From Variovorax sp. Sphag1AA (GTDB taxonomy: Bacteria > Pseudomonadota > Gammaproteobacteria > Burkholderiales > Burkholderiaceae_C), in assembly GCF_014192575.1 (NCBI RefSeq), contig NZ_JACHYC010000002.1, positions 310,001 to 374,000 on the forward strand: a stretch of DNA of 64,000 nt, written 5' to 3'. Made by a program: the position numbers and the translations under genes. Positions 36,421 through 46,271 of this stretch are shown here, in pieces (within the stretch, counting starts at the first letter, position 1; each line of letters starts with the position of its first letter). A model generated the notes under the pieces. It saw only the letters and a program-made list of their open reading frames with translations. It had not been told where the DNA came from and did no database searches.

Positions 36421-37464
36421 ATGAGTGCCATCTTCCGCCATCGGCTCGCGTGGCCGGTCATCACGCTGCTGATCCTTCTGGCGATCAACGCGGTGTTCAA
36501 CCTGAGCTTCCTGCACATCGAGGTGCGTGACGGGCATCTTTATGGGAGCCTGATCGACATCCTCAACCGCGCATCGCCGCTGGTGCTGGTGTCGCTCGGC
36601 ATGACGCTGGTGATCGCCACGCGCGGCATCGACATCTCGGTGGGCGCGGTGGTCGCGATTGCCGGGGCATTGGCCGCATGGATGATCGGCGGCTCGCTCG
36701 TGGTCAACAACGGCACTGCTGCCGAGGTGAGCCGCTTCCCGATGTGGATAGCGATCGTCGCGGCACTTGCGGTCGCGGCGATCTGCGGGCTGTGGAACGG
36801 CCTGCTGGTGGCGCGCGTCGGCATGCAGCCGATCATCGCAACGCTGATCCTGATGGTGGCGGGGCGCGGCATCGCACAACTCATCACCGGCGGGCAGATC
36901 ATCACGATCTACTACAAGCCGTTCTTCTTCGTCGGCAATGGCTATCTCTTCGGACTGCCGTTCTCGGTCTATGTCGCGGCGCTGGTGTTCGCGCTGGTGT
37001 ACCTCGCGATCGTGCACAGCGCGCTGGGGCTCTTCGTTCAGTCGGTCGGCATCAACCCGAGCGCGGCGCGCGTGGCGGGCGTGCGGGCGCGGCGGATCAT
37101 CGTCGGCGCCTACATGTTCTGCGGCTTCTGCGCGGGCGTGGCGGGCCTGCTGATCAGCTCCAACGTGAAGAGCGCCGATGGCAACAACGCGGGTCAACTG
37201 CTGGAACTCGATGCCATCCTCGCGGTCACGCTCGGTGGCACGGCGCTGACCGGCGGGCGCTTCAGCCTCGTGGGGAGCGTGATCGGCGCGCTCATCATCC
37301 AGACGCTGACCTACGGCATCTATTCGTTGGGCGTGCCGCCGGAGATCAACCTGGTGGTGAAGGCGGCAGTGGTGTTCGTCGTCATGTTGCTGCAATCGGC
37401 CGAGTTCCGCGCGAGCCTTCGCCAGCTCGTGCAGCGGCCGGCACGTGGGGAGTTTGTGCGATGA
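36421..37464 (+). CDS. ytfT: YtfT-like sugar ABC transporter permease
   Basis: 347-residue CUT2 permease. Hydrophobic helices run throughout, with the motif TRGIDISVGAVVAIAGALAAW and a late GGTALTGGRFSLVGSVIGALIIQ. In E. coli YtfT and YjfF form a heterodimeric channel. The ATG follows only a weak ribosome site just after the dispersed repeat, so the repeat's hairpins may affect its translation. It overlaps the next permease by ATGA. Confidence 0.88.
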   Translation: MSAIFRHRLAWPVITLLILLAINAVFNLSFLHIEVRDGHLYGSLIDILNRASPLVLVSLGMTLVIATRGIDISVGAVVAIAGALAAWMIGGSLVVNNGTAAEVSRFPMWIAIVAALAVAAICGLWNGLLVARVGMQPIIATLILMVAGRGIAQLITGGQIITIYYKPFFFVGNGYLFGLPFSVYVAALVFALVYLAIVHSALGLFVQSVGINPSAARVAGVRARRIIVGAYMFCGFCAGVAGLLISSNVKSADGNNAGQLLELDAILAVTLGGTALTGGRFSLVGSVIGALIIQTLTYGIYSLGVPPEINLVVKAAVVFVVMLLQSAEFRASLRQLVQRPARGEFVR

Positions 37465-38495
37465 GCGCGGTGGTACCTGAATCGACTACGGTGCGCGCGA
37501 AAGCAGGCACCGCCGCCGAGACGCGCCCGCGCACGCGCTTCAATCCGAAGTACCTGCCGCTGGCCGCGACCATCTCGCTGTTCGTGCTGATGGGCACGTT
37601 GGGCTCGGTGTTCTACGACGGCTTCTTCTCGCTGCAGGTGTTCCTCAACCTGCTGATCGACAACGCATTCCTCTGCGTGGTTGCGGTGGGCATGACCTTC
37701 GTGATTCTCTCGGGCGGCATCGACCTGTCCGTCGGCTCGGTGATCGCGCTGACCACCATGGTGTCGGCCGCGCTGGTCGAGAAGCACGGCTGGAGCCCCG
37801 CGATCGTGATCCCGCTGGTGCTGGTGATGGGCACGCTATTCGGCGCTTTCATGGGGCTGCTGATCGAGCGCTTCCGCCTGCAACCCTTCATCGTCACGCT
37901 CGCAGGCATGTTCCTCGCGCGCGGGCTCTGCTATCTCATCAGCATCGATTCGATCAGCATCACCAACGAGGTCTATTCGGACATCTCGCAGTGGCGTCTG
38001 CCAGTGTGGGGCGGGGCGTCGATCTCGCTCAGCGGCTTGATCGCGCTCGGCGTGGTGGTGATCGCGGTGTACGTCGCGCACTACACGCCCTTCGGCCGCG
38101 CGGTGTACGCGATCGGTGGCAACGAGCAGTCGGCAGTGCTGATGGGGCTGCCCGTGCGCTCGACCATCATCGGCGTCTACACGCTCTCGGGCTTCTGCTC
38201 GGCGCTGGGCGGCGTGGTCTTCACGTTCTACATGCTGTCGGGCTATGGGCTGCACGCGGTGGGCCTGGAACTCGATGCGATCGCTGCGGTGGTGATCGGC
38301 GGCACGCTGCTCACCGGGGGCGTCGGCTATGTGGTGGGCACGCTGTTCGGCGTGCTGATGCTCGGGATCATCCAGACGCTCATTTCCTTCGACGGCACGC
38401 TGAGTTCATGGTGGACCCGCATCGTGGTCGGCGTGCTGCTGTTCATCTTCTGCCTGCTTCAACGACTCTTCACGGCGCGTGCCGCCGAGCGCTAG
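37461..38495 (+). CDS. yjfF: YjfF-like sugar ABC transporter permease
   Basis: 344-residue second permease of the Ytf-type importer, with [37 protein letters not shown] and VVIGGTLLTGGVGYVVGTLFG. A roughly 30-residue Arg/Thr/Ala-rich cytoplasmic N-terminus precedes the first helix. The dehydratase gene starts 9 bases downstream, so import and catabolism are in one unit. Confidence 0.88.
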   Translation: MSAVVPESTTVRAKAGTAAETRPRTRFNPKYLPLAATISLFVLMGTLGSVFYDGFFSLQVFLNLLIDNAFLCVVAVGMTFVILSGGIDLSVGSVIALTTMVSAALVEKHGWSPAIVIPLVLVMGTLFGAFMGLLIERFRLQPFIVTLAGMFLARGLCYLISIDSISITNEVYSDISQWRLPVWGGASISLSGLIALGVVVIAVYVAHYTPFGRAVYAIGGNEQSAVLMGLPVRSTIIGVYTLSGFCSALGGVVFTFYMLSGYGLHAVGLELDAIAAVVIGGTLLTGGVGYVVGTLFGVLMLGIIQTLISFDGTLSSWWTRIVVGVLLFIFCLLQRLFTARAAER

Positions 38496-38504
38496 GAATT
38501 CCGC

Positions 38505-40238
38505 ATGTCCGATCAGAAACCCAGGAAACTGCGTTCCACCGACTGGTTCGGCCCGGCCGACAAGAACGGCTTCATGTACCGGAGCTGGATGAAGAACCAG
38601 GGCATTCCCGATCACGAGTTCGACGGGCGGCCGATCATCGGCATCTGCAACACATGGTCGGAGCTGACGCCCTGCAACGCGCACTTCCGCAAGATTGCGG
38701 AGCATGTGAAGCGCGGCATCTCCGAAGCCGGCGGCTTCCCGGTCGAGTTCCCAGTGTTCTCCAACGGCGAATCGAACCTGCGGCCCACCGCGATGCTCAC
38801 GCGCAATCTCGCGAGCATGGATGTGGAAGAGGCGATCCGCGGCAATCCGATCGACGCGGTGGTGCTGCTTGCCGGGTGCGACAAGACCACGCCCGCGCTG
38901 CTGATGGGTGCGGCGAGTTGCGACATTCCCGCGATCGTGGTGTCGGGCGGGCCGATGCTCAACGGCAAGCTGGAGGGGCGCGACATCGGCTCCGGCACTG
39001 CGGTGTGGCAACTGCACGAGGCGATGAAGGCCGGCGAGATCGACGTGCATCAGTTCCTCTCGGCAGAAGCAGGCATGTCGCGCTCGGCGGGCACCTGCAA
39101 CACCATGGGCACGGCATCGACGATGGCGTGCATGGCCGAGGTGCTCGGTGTGGCGCTCCCGCACAACGCGGCGATTCCGGCGGTCGATGCGCGTCGCTAC
39201 GTGCTCGCGCAGATGTCGGGCATGCGCGCAGTGGAGATTGCGCGCGAAGGGCTCACGCTTTCTAAGATCCTCACGCGCGAGGCCTTCGAGAACGCGATCC
39301 GCACCAATGCGGCCATCGGTGGATCGACGAATGCGGTGATCCATTTGAAGGCGATTGCAGGGCGCATCGGCGTGCCGCTCGAACTGGAGGACTGGACGCG
39401 CGTCGGGCGCGGCACGCCGACCCTCGTGGACCTGATGCCTTCGGGGCGCTTCCTGATGGAAGAGTTCTATTACGCCGGTGGCCTGCCGGCGGCGCTGCGC
39501 AGGCTCGGCGAAAACGGTCTGCTGCCGCATCCGGATGCGCTCACGGTCAATGGCCGATCGTTGTGGGACAACGTACGCGAAGCCCCGAGCCACAACGATG
39601 AGGTGATCCGTCCCATCGACAAGCCGCTGATCGAAGATGGCGGCATGTGCATCCTGCGCGGCAACCTTTCTCCGCGCGGCGCGGTGCTCAAGCCGTCGGC
39701 GGCTTCGCCCGAACTGCTCAAGCATCGCGGGCGCGCGGTGGTGTTCGAAGACTTCGAACACTACAAGGAACGCATCGTCGACGAATCGCTCGATGTCGAT
39801 GCGAGCTCGGTGCTGGTGATGAAGAACTGCGGACCCAAGGGCTACCCGGGCATGGCCGAGGTCGGCAACATGGGCCTGCCGCCGAAGCTGCTTCGGCAGG
39901 GCATCAAGGACATGGTGCGGATTTCCGATGCGCGCATGAGCGGCACCGCCTACGGCACCGTGGTGCTCCATGTCGCGCCTGAAGCCGCAGCCGGCGGGCC
40001 GCTCGCGGTGGTGCGCGACGGCGACTGGATCGAGCTCGATTGCGACCGGGGCCGGCTGCATCTGGACATCAGCGATGCGGAACTGGCCGATCGGCTGCAG
40101 TCCATCGCACCTCCGCGAGAGAAGGGCAGCGGTTACCAGCGCCTCTATGTCGACCATGTGCTGCAGGCCGATGAAGGCTGCGACTTCGATTTCCTCGTCG
40201 GCTGCCGCGGTGCGGCGGTGCCGAAGCATTCCCATTGA
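38505..40238 (+). CDS. IlvD/Edd-family aldonate dehydratase, probably L-arabonate dehydratase
   Basis: 577 residues, Fe-S dependent dehydratase. Cluster-type cysteines Cys57 (ELTPCNAHF), Cys125 (LLAGCDKTTPA) and Cys198 (SAGTCNTMG) are spaced as in the [2Fe-2S] Rhizobium L-arabinonate dehydratase, and the substrate-site pattern SARMSGT-like (SDARMSGTAYGT) is present. Expected reaction: L-arabonate to 2-keto-3-deoxy-L-arabonate. D-xylonate, D-fuconate and D-galactonate dehydratases belong to the same branch, so substrate choice rests on context. In operon with permeases and the following dehydratase. Confidence 0.87.
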   Translation: MSDQKPRKLRSTDWFGPADKNGFMYRSWMKNQGIPDHEFDGRPIIGICNTWSELTPCNAHFRKIAEHVKRGISEAGGFPVEFPVFSNGESNLRPTAMLTRNLASMDVEEAIRGNPIDAVVLLAGCDKTTPALLMGAASCDIPAIVVSGGPMLNGKLEGRDIGSGTAVWQLHEAMKAGEIDVHQFLSAEAGMSRSAGTCNTMGTASTMACMAEVLGVALPHNAAIPAVDARRYVLAQMSGMRAVEIAREGLTLSKILTREAFENAIRTNAAIGGSTNAVIHLKAIAGRIGVPLELEDWTRVGRGTPTLVDLMPSGRFLMEEFYYAGGLPAALRRLGENGLLPHPDALTVNGRSLWDNVREAPSHNDEVIRPIDKPLIEDGGMCILRGNLSPRGAVLKPSAASPELLKHRGRAVVFEDFEHYKERIVDESLDVDASSVLVMKNCGPKGYPGMAEVGNMGLPPKLLRQGIKDMVRISDARMSGTAYGTVVLHVAPEAAAGGPLAVVRDGDWIELDCDRGRLHLDISDAELADRLQSIAPPREKGSGYQRLYVDHVLQADEGCDFDFLVGCRGAAVPKHSH

Positions 40239-40247
40239 TTGAAGACC

Positions 40248-41183
40248 ATGACCACTTCGACATCGACCCAACGCCGCTACCAGGGCATCTTTCCGGTTGC
40301 GCCGACCACCTTCACTGAATCAGGTGAGCTCGATCTCGCAAGCCAGAAGCGCTGCATCGACTTCATGATCGATGCGGGCTCGGACGGCATCTGCATCCTC
40401 GCCAACTTCTCCGAGCAGTTCGTGCTGTCGGATGACGAGCGCGAAGTGCTCACGCGAACGATCCTCGAGCATGTGGCGGGCCGCGTGCCCGTGATCGTGA
40501 CCACGACGCACTTCAGCACCAAGGTGTGCGCCGAACGCAGCCGCCGCGTGCAGGAAATGGGCGCGGCGATGTTGATGGTGATGCCGCCGTATCACGGTGC
40601 GACCTTCCGCGTCGGCGAGCCGCAGATATACGACTTCTTCGCGCGCCTCTCCGATGCGGTCGACATTCCCATCATGATCCAGGACGCACCTGCCAGCGGC
40701 ACGGTGCTCTCGGCGCCGTTCCTCGCACGCATGGCGAAGGAGATCGAGCACGTCGCTTACTTCAAGATCGAGACCGCGGGCGCTGCCTCCAAGTTGCGTG
40801 AGCTGATCCGGCTCGGCGGCGATGCGATCGAAGGGCCGTGGGACGGCGAAGAGGCGATCACGCTGATGGCCGATCTCGATGCAGGCGCGACTGGTTCGAT
40901 GACGGGCGGTGGCTATCCCGATGGGCTGCGCTCGATCATCTTCGACCACCTCTCGGGCCGCCGCGAGCAGGCCTTCGAGCGCTACCAGCAATGGCTGCCG
41001 CTCATCAACTACGAGAACCGGCAGGCGGGTCTGCTGGCTTGCAAGGCACTGATGAAAGAGGGCGGCGTGATCGCCTGCGAAGCGCCGCGGCATCCGCTCG
41101 CGGCGATGCACCCGGACACGCGCGCCGGGCTGATCGAAACCGCGCGGCGGCTCGATCCCCTCGTGCTGCGCTGGGGGCGTTGA
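40248..41183 (+). CDS. DHDPS/NAL-family protein, probable 2-keto-3-deoxy-L-arabonate dehydratase
   Basis: 311-residue (beta/alpha)8 barrel from ATG 40248; a TTG three codons earlier is less likely. The Schiff-base lysine is Lys173 (VAYFKIETAG), the catalytic tyrosine is probably in VMPPYHGATF, and GSMTGGGYPDG is present. Position between an arabonate-type dehydratase and a pathway ending in alpha-ketoglutaric semialdehyde dehydrogenase suggests dehydration rather than aldol cleavage of the keto-deoxy acid. The stop abuts the convergent CYTH-CHAD gene with no intervening base. Confidence 0.85.
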   Translation: MTTSTSTQRRYQGIFPVAPTTFTESGELDLASQKRCIDFMIDAGSDGICILANFSEQFVLSDDEREVLTRTILEHVAGRVPVIVTTTHFSTKVCAERSRRVQEMGAAMLMVMPPYHGATFRVGEPQIYDFFARLSDAVDIPIMIQDAPASGTVLSAPFLARMAKEIEHVAYFKIETAGAASKLRELIRLGGDAIEGPWDGEEAITLMADLDAGATGSMTGGGYPDGLRSIIFDHLSGRREQAFERYQQWLPLINYENRQAGLLACKALMKEGGVIACEAPRHPLAAMHPDTRAGLIETARRLDPLVLRWGR

Positions 41184-42695
41184 CTACTTCCAGAAGGGCT
41201 CTGCCTTCGCGATCTCGTCGAGTGCCTTGCGGCATTCGACGGCGCTCGCGGGCTGCCGCGCGCTCAGCCAGCCGACCGCGAACCACGAACGACCATCGTG
41301 CGGCGCGTTGTCGCGGTAGGCGGCGATGGCGACCGCGTTGTCGTTGTGCTGCCCGAGTGCGTCCTGCGCCGGTTCGAGCTTCTTGAGGTAGCGCTTCGCA
41401 TTGCGCGAACCGAAGATCGGCGCGACGAATTCGCCGAGATAGCGCAGGCGCTTGAGCCGCTTGCGCACCCGGTGCTGCGCGGCGGGCTCCAGTGCTTCGT
41501 AGCGCCGGCCATCTCGCACCACCTGGCGATGCAGTTTCGCGAGTCGCTTGCGCAAGGGCTTGTGCGCGGAGGCGGGTTCCGCAGCGGGCTTGTCGGGCTC
41601 GTCGCCGTCCGCTGTTTCGGTCGGAAGCGTGGCGGCCACGAGCTCAAGCAGCGTGCTCTGGAATGCGGCGTTGCGGACCACGTCGGCGGGCGCGCGCGGC
41701 GACGGTTCGTCGGCCCACGTGATCGGCGGTGCGCCGACGGCTTCCAGCCGGGGCTGCACATCCTGCAGCAGATGGTCGCGGTCGCGCTGACGACCGAGTT
41801 CGCGGAACGCGTCGACCAGCGCCGATTCCCATGCCGGGTTGATCAGCGAGGGGGCGAGCGCTTCCATTTCGCGCAGCGCGGTGCGCAGTCGCCGGATGCC
41901 GACGCGCAACTGGTGCACGTGTTCGGCTGCGGTGCTGCCCGCGGCGACCTCGCTCGCGTTGGCAAGGATCTGCGACAGGCATGACTTGATGACCGCGCAG
42001 AGCACCTGCGGCCCGTTGTCGGCATCGCCTTCGAGGCTGGGCGGCTCGGCCTTGACCGGATCGCCGAACAGCTCGCCCTTGGCCAGGCGCTGGCCGCGCG
42101 CGGACTTCGACACGATGTCGAGCCAGAGCCCGTAGCGGTTGCGCCAGCGATGGGCCAGTTCGAGCATCGAATGCGGGCTGCCGCTCTTCAGCTCGATCTC
42201 GAGTTCGCACAGCGCGTGCGAGCGTTCGCTGGCGGTCACTTCGCCATGGTCGAAGGCGAGTTCGACGAGGGCGTCGCCGGTACGCATCTCGCGTGTGGTG
42301 CGGCGCACGTCGGTGCCGTAGAGCGCGACGAGTTCCACCGTCGCGGGATCGTGCCCGGCCTTGCGGAGCGCGTCGTGGATCAGCCCACCGACAGGCGTGC
42401 CGTCATGGCGCTCGATGCGCGGCACCGGCACTTCGCGGGCAGCAGCGGGTGGCAACTCGACGTTGTGCTCATGGCGTTCGAGCAGCGTGCCGCCCGGCGC
42501 CTTTGAGGTCTGCCACCAGGTGCGGCCTTCCTTGCGCAGGCGCAGCACGATGCGCTGCGCAGCCAGTGCACCGTCGGCGGTGTCGAAATAGCGCGCGCGC
42601 AGGCGCGACACATGCGAGCGGCCGCGGCCCACGGCCGCTTCGACCGCTGCGCGTTGCTCGGGGCTGATCTGGAACTTGAGTTCGAATTCGGTCAC
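41184..42695 (-). CDS. CYTH-CHAD domain protein (inorganic triphosphatase-like)
   Basis: 503 residues. The N-terminal CYTH tunnel domain begins with the ExExK signature (MTEFELKFQI) and continues through RYFDTADGALAAQRIVLRLRKEG and CELEIELKSG. The C-terminal half, from about residue 220, is a CHAD domain rich in Arg and His (VHQLRVGIRRLRTALREM, KRLKRLRYLGEF). CYTH domains hydrolyse triphosphate compounds and CHAD domains bind polyphosphate (family knowledge), so a polyphosphate-related role is likely. Start ATG at 42695 follows a small gene by 9 bases. Confidence 0.88.
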   Translation of the reverse strand: MTEFELKFQISPEQRAAVEAAVGRGRSHVSRLRARYFDTADGALAAQRIVLRLRKEGRTWWQTSKAPGGTLLERHEHNVELPPAAAREVPVPRIERHDGTPVGGLIHDALRKAGHDPATVELVALYGTDVRRTTREMRTGDALVELAFDHGEVTASERSHALCELEIELKSGSPHSMLELAHRWRNRYGLWLDIVSKSARGQRLAKGELFGDPVKAEPPSLEGDADNGPQVLCAVIKSCLSQILANASEVAAGSTAAEHVHQLRVGIRRLRTALREMEALAPSLINPAWESALVDAFRELGRQRDRDHLLQDVQPRLEAVGAPPITWADEPSPRAPADVVRNAAFQSTLLELVAATLPTETADGDEPDKPAAEPASAHKPLRKRLAKLHRQVVRDGRRYEALEPAAQHRVRKRLKRLRYLGEFVAPIFGSRNAKRYLKKLEPAQDALGQHNDNAVAIAAYRDNAPHDGRSWFAVGWLSARQPASAVECRKALDEIAKAEPFWK

Positions 42696-42704
42696 TGGTC
42701 GGCA

Positions 42705-42956
42705 TCACTCCTGCAGTTCGCGGACCTGCAGCGAAAGATCGAACAGCTTGGACTTGCTTGCGTAGTACCGGTCCAGTCGCCATTCCTTGAGGATGTCGAT
42801 GGCCAGTTGGAAACTCTTGTAGTCGAGGCCGTACAAGTGCACGAGCTCGAAACTGTTTTCCGATTCGAGCGCGAGCACGAGCCTCGCAAGGATTTGTGCC
42901 GACTCGTTGGTCGGGTCGGTTTCGATAAAGCGACGCGCGACCTTGATGGCGTTCAT
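42705..42956 (-). CDS. Small conserved-looking hypothetical protein
   Basis: 83 residues, all helical, beginning MNAIKVARRFIETDPTNESA. GAGGAGAG lies just upstream of the ATG. No signal peptide. It precedes the CYTH-CHAD gene on the same strand with 9 bases between, so the two are probably co-transcribed. Family not recognised. Confidence 0.68.
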   Translation of the reverse strand: MNAIKVARRFIETDPTNESAQILARLVLALESENSFELVHLYGLDYKSFQLAIDILKEWRLDRYYASKSKLFDLSLQVRELQE

Positions 42957-43061
42957 GGGGAACTCTCCTCGATTGAGACAAGCCCACGAATATAGCCACG
43001 GGGCCCGGTTGCATTGTTACTGTTTTATGACACCCGGGGCCGTGAATTGACGATGCGCAAA

Positions 43062-43532
43062 TTAACGCGTTGGAGCGGGCATTGGCATCGGCATCGGGTT
43101 CTGCATCGGGGCGGGCCGCGTTGCCGGCATCGGTGCCATCTGTGGTGCGGGCGGGGGCATGGGGGCGTCCGACATTGGGGAGGCCGGGACCGGCGTTTCC
43201 GTCGTGCGGATCACGCCGCCGCCCAGCACGCTGCCGGTGAACGTGGTCTGGCCGGTGCCGAGCACGCGTTGCTCGCAGGCCGCCTGATCGGCTGGGGGCT
43301 GGCGGCCGCAGCGGGCCAGTGCGTTCTGGCGCAGTTGGGCTTCATCCATCTTCGGAAAGCCGCCCTGGCGCGCGGTCTGGGCCGCCGCACCTCGTTCGCG
43401 CAGACAGGCGGCGCGGTCCTGCTTCACGCCGTCGCAGGGCAGGGATCCGGTTTGGGCCAGGGCCGACGAGGCCGTGACAAGGCCACCCGCAGCGGCAAGA
43501 ACGGCAAGACACGAACGAACAGCACTCTTCAT
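43062..43532 (-). CDS. Exported protein with Cys-rich core and Pro/Met-rich tail
   Basis: 156 residues. The signal peptide (SCLAVLAAAGGLVTASSALAQ) is followed by a four-cysteine helical region (LPCDGVKQDRAACLRERG, then ARCGRQPPADQAACEQRVLG). A low-complexity tail (MPPPAPQMAPMPATRPAPMQ and on) closes the protein. The cysteines suggest two disulfides in the periplasm. Function unknown. It follows the cphA gene on the same strand after 119 bases. Confidence 0.65.
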   Translation of the reverse strand: MKSAVRSCLAVLAAAGGLVTASSALAQTGSLPCDGVKQDRAACLRERGAAAQTARQGGFPKMDEAQLRQNALARCGRQPPADQAACEQRVLGTGQTTFTGSVLGGGVIRTTETPVPASPMSDAPMPPPAPQMAPMPATRPAPMQNPMPMPMPAPTR

Positions 43533-43651
43533 TGGTCACTCCTTTGCTTTGCGGCACGGCAGAGCCGCGCCAGGAGTTCAAAGTATGTGAAGCGGGCGGG
43601 CCGGGGGCCAGCGCCCACCGGCGCGCATTCGTGTCGGACAAGACCGGCCGC

Positions 43652-46219
43652 TCAGCCCTCCGCGATGCGCTTTGCGAGGTGAGCGAGCGCTTCGTCGACC
43701 TGATCGACGAGGATCAGCGAGAGATCGCCGGGCTGGAGTCGTGCGAGCGCGGAATCGATCGCGATGAACTCGCCGCGGATCTCATCGATGAAGCGGGTGC
43801 GTCCCGCGCCTTCGAGGCCCTGGCGCAGCAGCGCCATCACCTCGCCGTCGGCGCGTCCGCGCTGTGCGGCGTCCTGGTAGAGGATGACGTCGTCGAATGC
43901 CTCACCGAGGATCGCGGTCTGGTCGCGGATGTCGCAATCGCGGCGGTCGCCCGCGCCGCTGATGACGACCGAGCGCTTCTTCGCGGGCATGGTGTCGACC
44001 GCGGACACCAGCGCGCGCATCGCGTCGGTGTTGTGGCCGTAGTCGGCGATCACTGTCGCGCCGCGATAGTCCATCACGTTGAAGCGGCCGGGCACGCCTG
44101 CGGCGTCGTTGTTGAAGCTCGCAAGACCGCTGCGGATGGTGTCCCAGTCCAGGCCGACCGCCCATGCGGCGGCGACGGAGGCCATCACGTTATCGACCTG
44201 GAAGCCGATGGTGCCGTTGCGAGTGATCTGCACGTCGCGAAGCGGAATGCGCTCGCGCCACGAACCTTCGGCCGCGACCACGGCGTCCTGGTCGACGTAG
44301 ACGGTGCGCTTGCCCTGCGCGCGGTGCGTGGCCATGACGGGGTGCTGGCGGTCCGCGGCGAAGAAGATCACGTTGCCGGGGCAGGTGGTCGCCATCGCGG
44401 CGACGTTCGGGTCAGCCGCGTTGAGCACTGCATAGCCGCCGGGCGCGACGTTGCGCACGATCACGCGCTTGAGCACGGCGAGGTCTTCCACCGTCGTGAT
44501 GTAGTTCAGGCCGAGGTGATCGCCGCTGCCGATGTTGGTCACGACGGCCACCTGGCAGCGGTCGAAACCGAGGCCTTCGCGCAGGATGCCGCCGCGCGCG
44601 ACTTCGAACACGGCCGCATCGACATCGGGATGCAGCAGCACATTGCGTGCGCTCTTCGGCCCGCTGCAATCGCCGCTGTCGGTCTGTCGGCCGTCGACGT
44701 AGACGCCGTCGGTGTTGGTCATGCCGGTGCGCAGGCCGCTGCTGGCGAGCAGGTGATTGATGAGGCGGGCGGTGGTCGTCTTGCCGTTGGTGCCGGTGAC
44801 CGCCACGACCGGGATGCGACCGTCGTCGCCAGGGGCGTAGAGCGTGTCCATCACGGCTTCGCCGACCGCGCGGCCGCGGCCGAACGAGGGCGAGATGTGC
44901 ATGCGCAGGCCGGGCGCGGCGTTGACCTCGACCACGCCGCCGTGCTGCTCTTCGAGCGGGCGCAGCACGTTCTCGCAGACCATGTCGACGCCGCAGATGT
45001 GCAGGCCAACCATCTGCGCCGCATCGACAGCGCGCGCTGCGACTTCGGGGTGAACCGTGTCGGTCACGTCGGTGGCGGTGCCTCCGGTGGAAAGGTTCGC
45101 GTTGTTGCGCAGCACCACGCGCTGGCCGAGCGCCGGTACGCTGTCGGGCGTGAGACCTTGCGATTCGAGACGGCCGACAGCGATGTCGTCGAGTCGGATC
45201 TTGGTCAGCGAGGTCGCGTGCCCTTCGCCGCGGCGCGGGTCCTGGTTGACGATGTCGACCAGCTCGCGCACCGTCTTCGCGCCGTCGCCGATCACCTGCG
45301 GCGGATCGCGACGCGCGGCGGCCACGAGGCGATCGCCCACCACCAGCAGGCGGAAGTCGAAGCCCGGCAGGAATTTCTCGACCATCACTTCGCCGTAGTG
45401 CGCGGCAGATGCGAAGGCTGCATCGAGCTGCTCGCGCGTCGTGATGTTGACCGTCACGCCCTTGCCCTGGTTGCCGTCCTGCGGTTTGACCACGACCGGC
45501 ATGCCGATTTCCTGTGCGGCGGCCCATGCGTCCTCGAGGTCCGTGACCGGACGGCCGAGCGGCACCGGAACGCCGGCGGCATTCAGGAGCTGCTTGGTGA
45601 GCTCCTTGTCCTGCGCGATCGATTCGGCCACGCCGCTGGTGCTGTCCACTTCGGCGGCCTGGATGCGGCGCTGCTTCGAACCCCAGCCGAACTGCACGAG
45701 GCTGCCGCTGGTGAGCCGGCGATACGGAATGCCGCGTGCGACCGCTGCATCGACGATCGAGCCGGTGCTGGGGCCGAGGCGCTCGTCTTCATCGAGATCG
45801 CGCAATTCGGTGATCGCGGCGGTGGCATCGAATTCGCCGCCGGTGCGGACCGCTTCGATGAGCTTGAGCGCCAGTTCGAGCGCGCGGCGGCCGACGGCTT
45901 CTTCGCTGTACTGGAAGGTGACCTGGTAGACGCCTTCTTCGACGGTGCGCGAAGTGTGTCCGAAGTTCACTGCGCAACCTGCCTGCGCCTGAAGCGCCAT
46001 CGCAGCGTTCTCGAGCACATGCGCGAGCGCCAGCGGCTGGCCGAGCACGATCGGATGCAGTTCGCCAATGGTGGGGAAGAGCGCGCGCAGGCGGTTCTCG
46101 AAATCGGGCAGTCGCTCGACGGCGTTCTCGTCGCCTTCGCAGCGCACGACAACCTCGATGCAGGTATGGCGGCTCCACAGATTGGGGCCGCGCAGGGCGC
46201 GGGTACGGATGACTTCCAT
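43652..46219 (-). CDS. cphA: Cyanophycin synthetase
   Basis: Polymerises aspartate and arginine into cyanophycin granules, 855 residues from ATG 46219. Domain order: N-terminal domain (1 to about 160), ATP-grasp domain with MPVVVKPQDGNQGKGV (240-255) and VVEVNAAPGLRMHI, then a Mur-ligase-like domain with intact P-loop GTNGKTTT (476-483) and a C-terminal subdomain containing ADYGHNTDAMRALV and GAGDRRD. Both adenylating centres look functional, as in primer-extending CphA. It lies 52 bases downstream of its paralog in the same operon; no cyanophycinase is visible in the window. Confidence 0.95.
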   Translation of the reverse strand: MEVIRTRALRGPNLWSRHTCIEVVVRCEGDENAVERLPDFENRLRALFPTIGELHPIVLGQPLALAHVLENAAMALQAQAGCAVNFGHTSRTVEEGVYQVTFQYSEEAVGRRALELALKLIEAVRTGGEFDATAAITELRDLDEDERLGPSTGSIVDAAVARGIPYRRLTSGSLVQFGWGSKQRRIQAAEVDSTSGVAESIAQDKELTKQLLNAAGVPVPLGRPVTDLEDAWAAAQEIGMPVVVKPQDGNQGKGVTVNITTREQLDAAFASAAHYGEVMVEKFLPGFDFRLLVVGDRLVAAARRDPPQVIGDGAKTVRELVDIVNQDPRRGEGHATSLTKIRLDDIAVGRLESQGLTPDSVPALGQRVVLRNNANLSTGGTATDVTDTVHPEVAARAVDAAQMVGLHICGVDMVCENVLRPLEEQHGGVVEVNAAPGLRMHISPSFGRGRAVGEAVMDTLYAPGDDGRIPVVAVTGTNGKTTTARLINHLLASSGLRTGMTNTDGVYVDGRQTDSGDCSGPKSARNVLLHPDVDAAVFEVARGGILREGLGFDRCQVAVVTNIGSGDHLGLNYITTVEDLAVLKRVIVRNVAPGGYAVLNAADPNVAAMATTCPGNVIFFAADRQHPVMATHRAQGKRTVYVDQDAVVAAEGSWRERIPLRDVQITRNGTIGFQVDNVMASVAAAWAVGLDWDTIRSGLASFNNDAAGVPGRFNVMDYRGATVIADYGHNTDAMRALVSAVDTMPAKKRSVVISGAGDRRDCDIRDQTAILGEAFDDVILYQDAAQRGRADGEVMALLRQGLEGAGRTRFIDEIRGEFIAIDSALARLQPGDLSLILVDQVDEALAHLAKRIAEG

Positions 46220-46271
46220 GGCAGTGATCAACGGCCCTTGCGGGTCGGATGTCCGTTCGTTTCTCAGGCCT

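Noticed and set aside
41178..41189. TGACTA shared at two zero-gap convergent gene ends (41183/41184 and 58221/58222) as a special signal
   Set aside because: Any TGA stop abutting a TAG stop on the other strand gives this hexamer; no wider similarity between the two sites.
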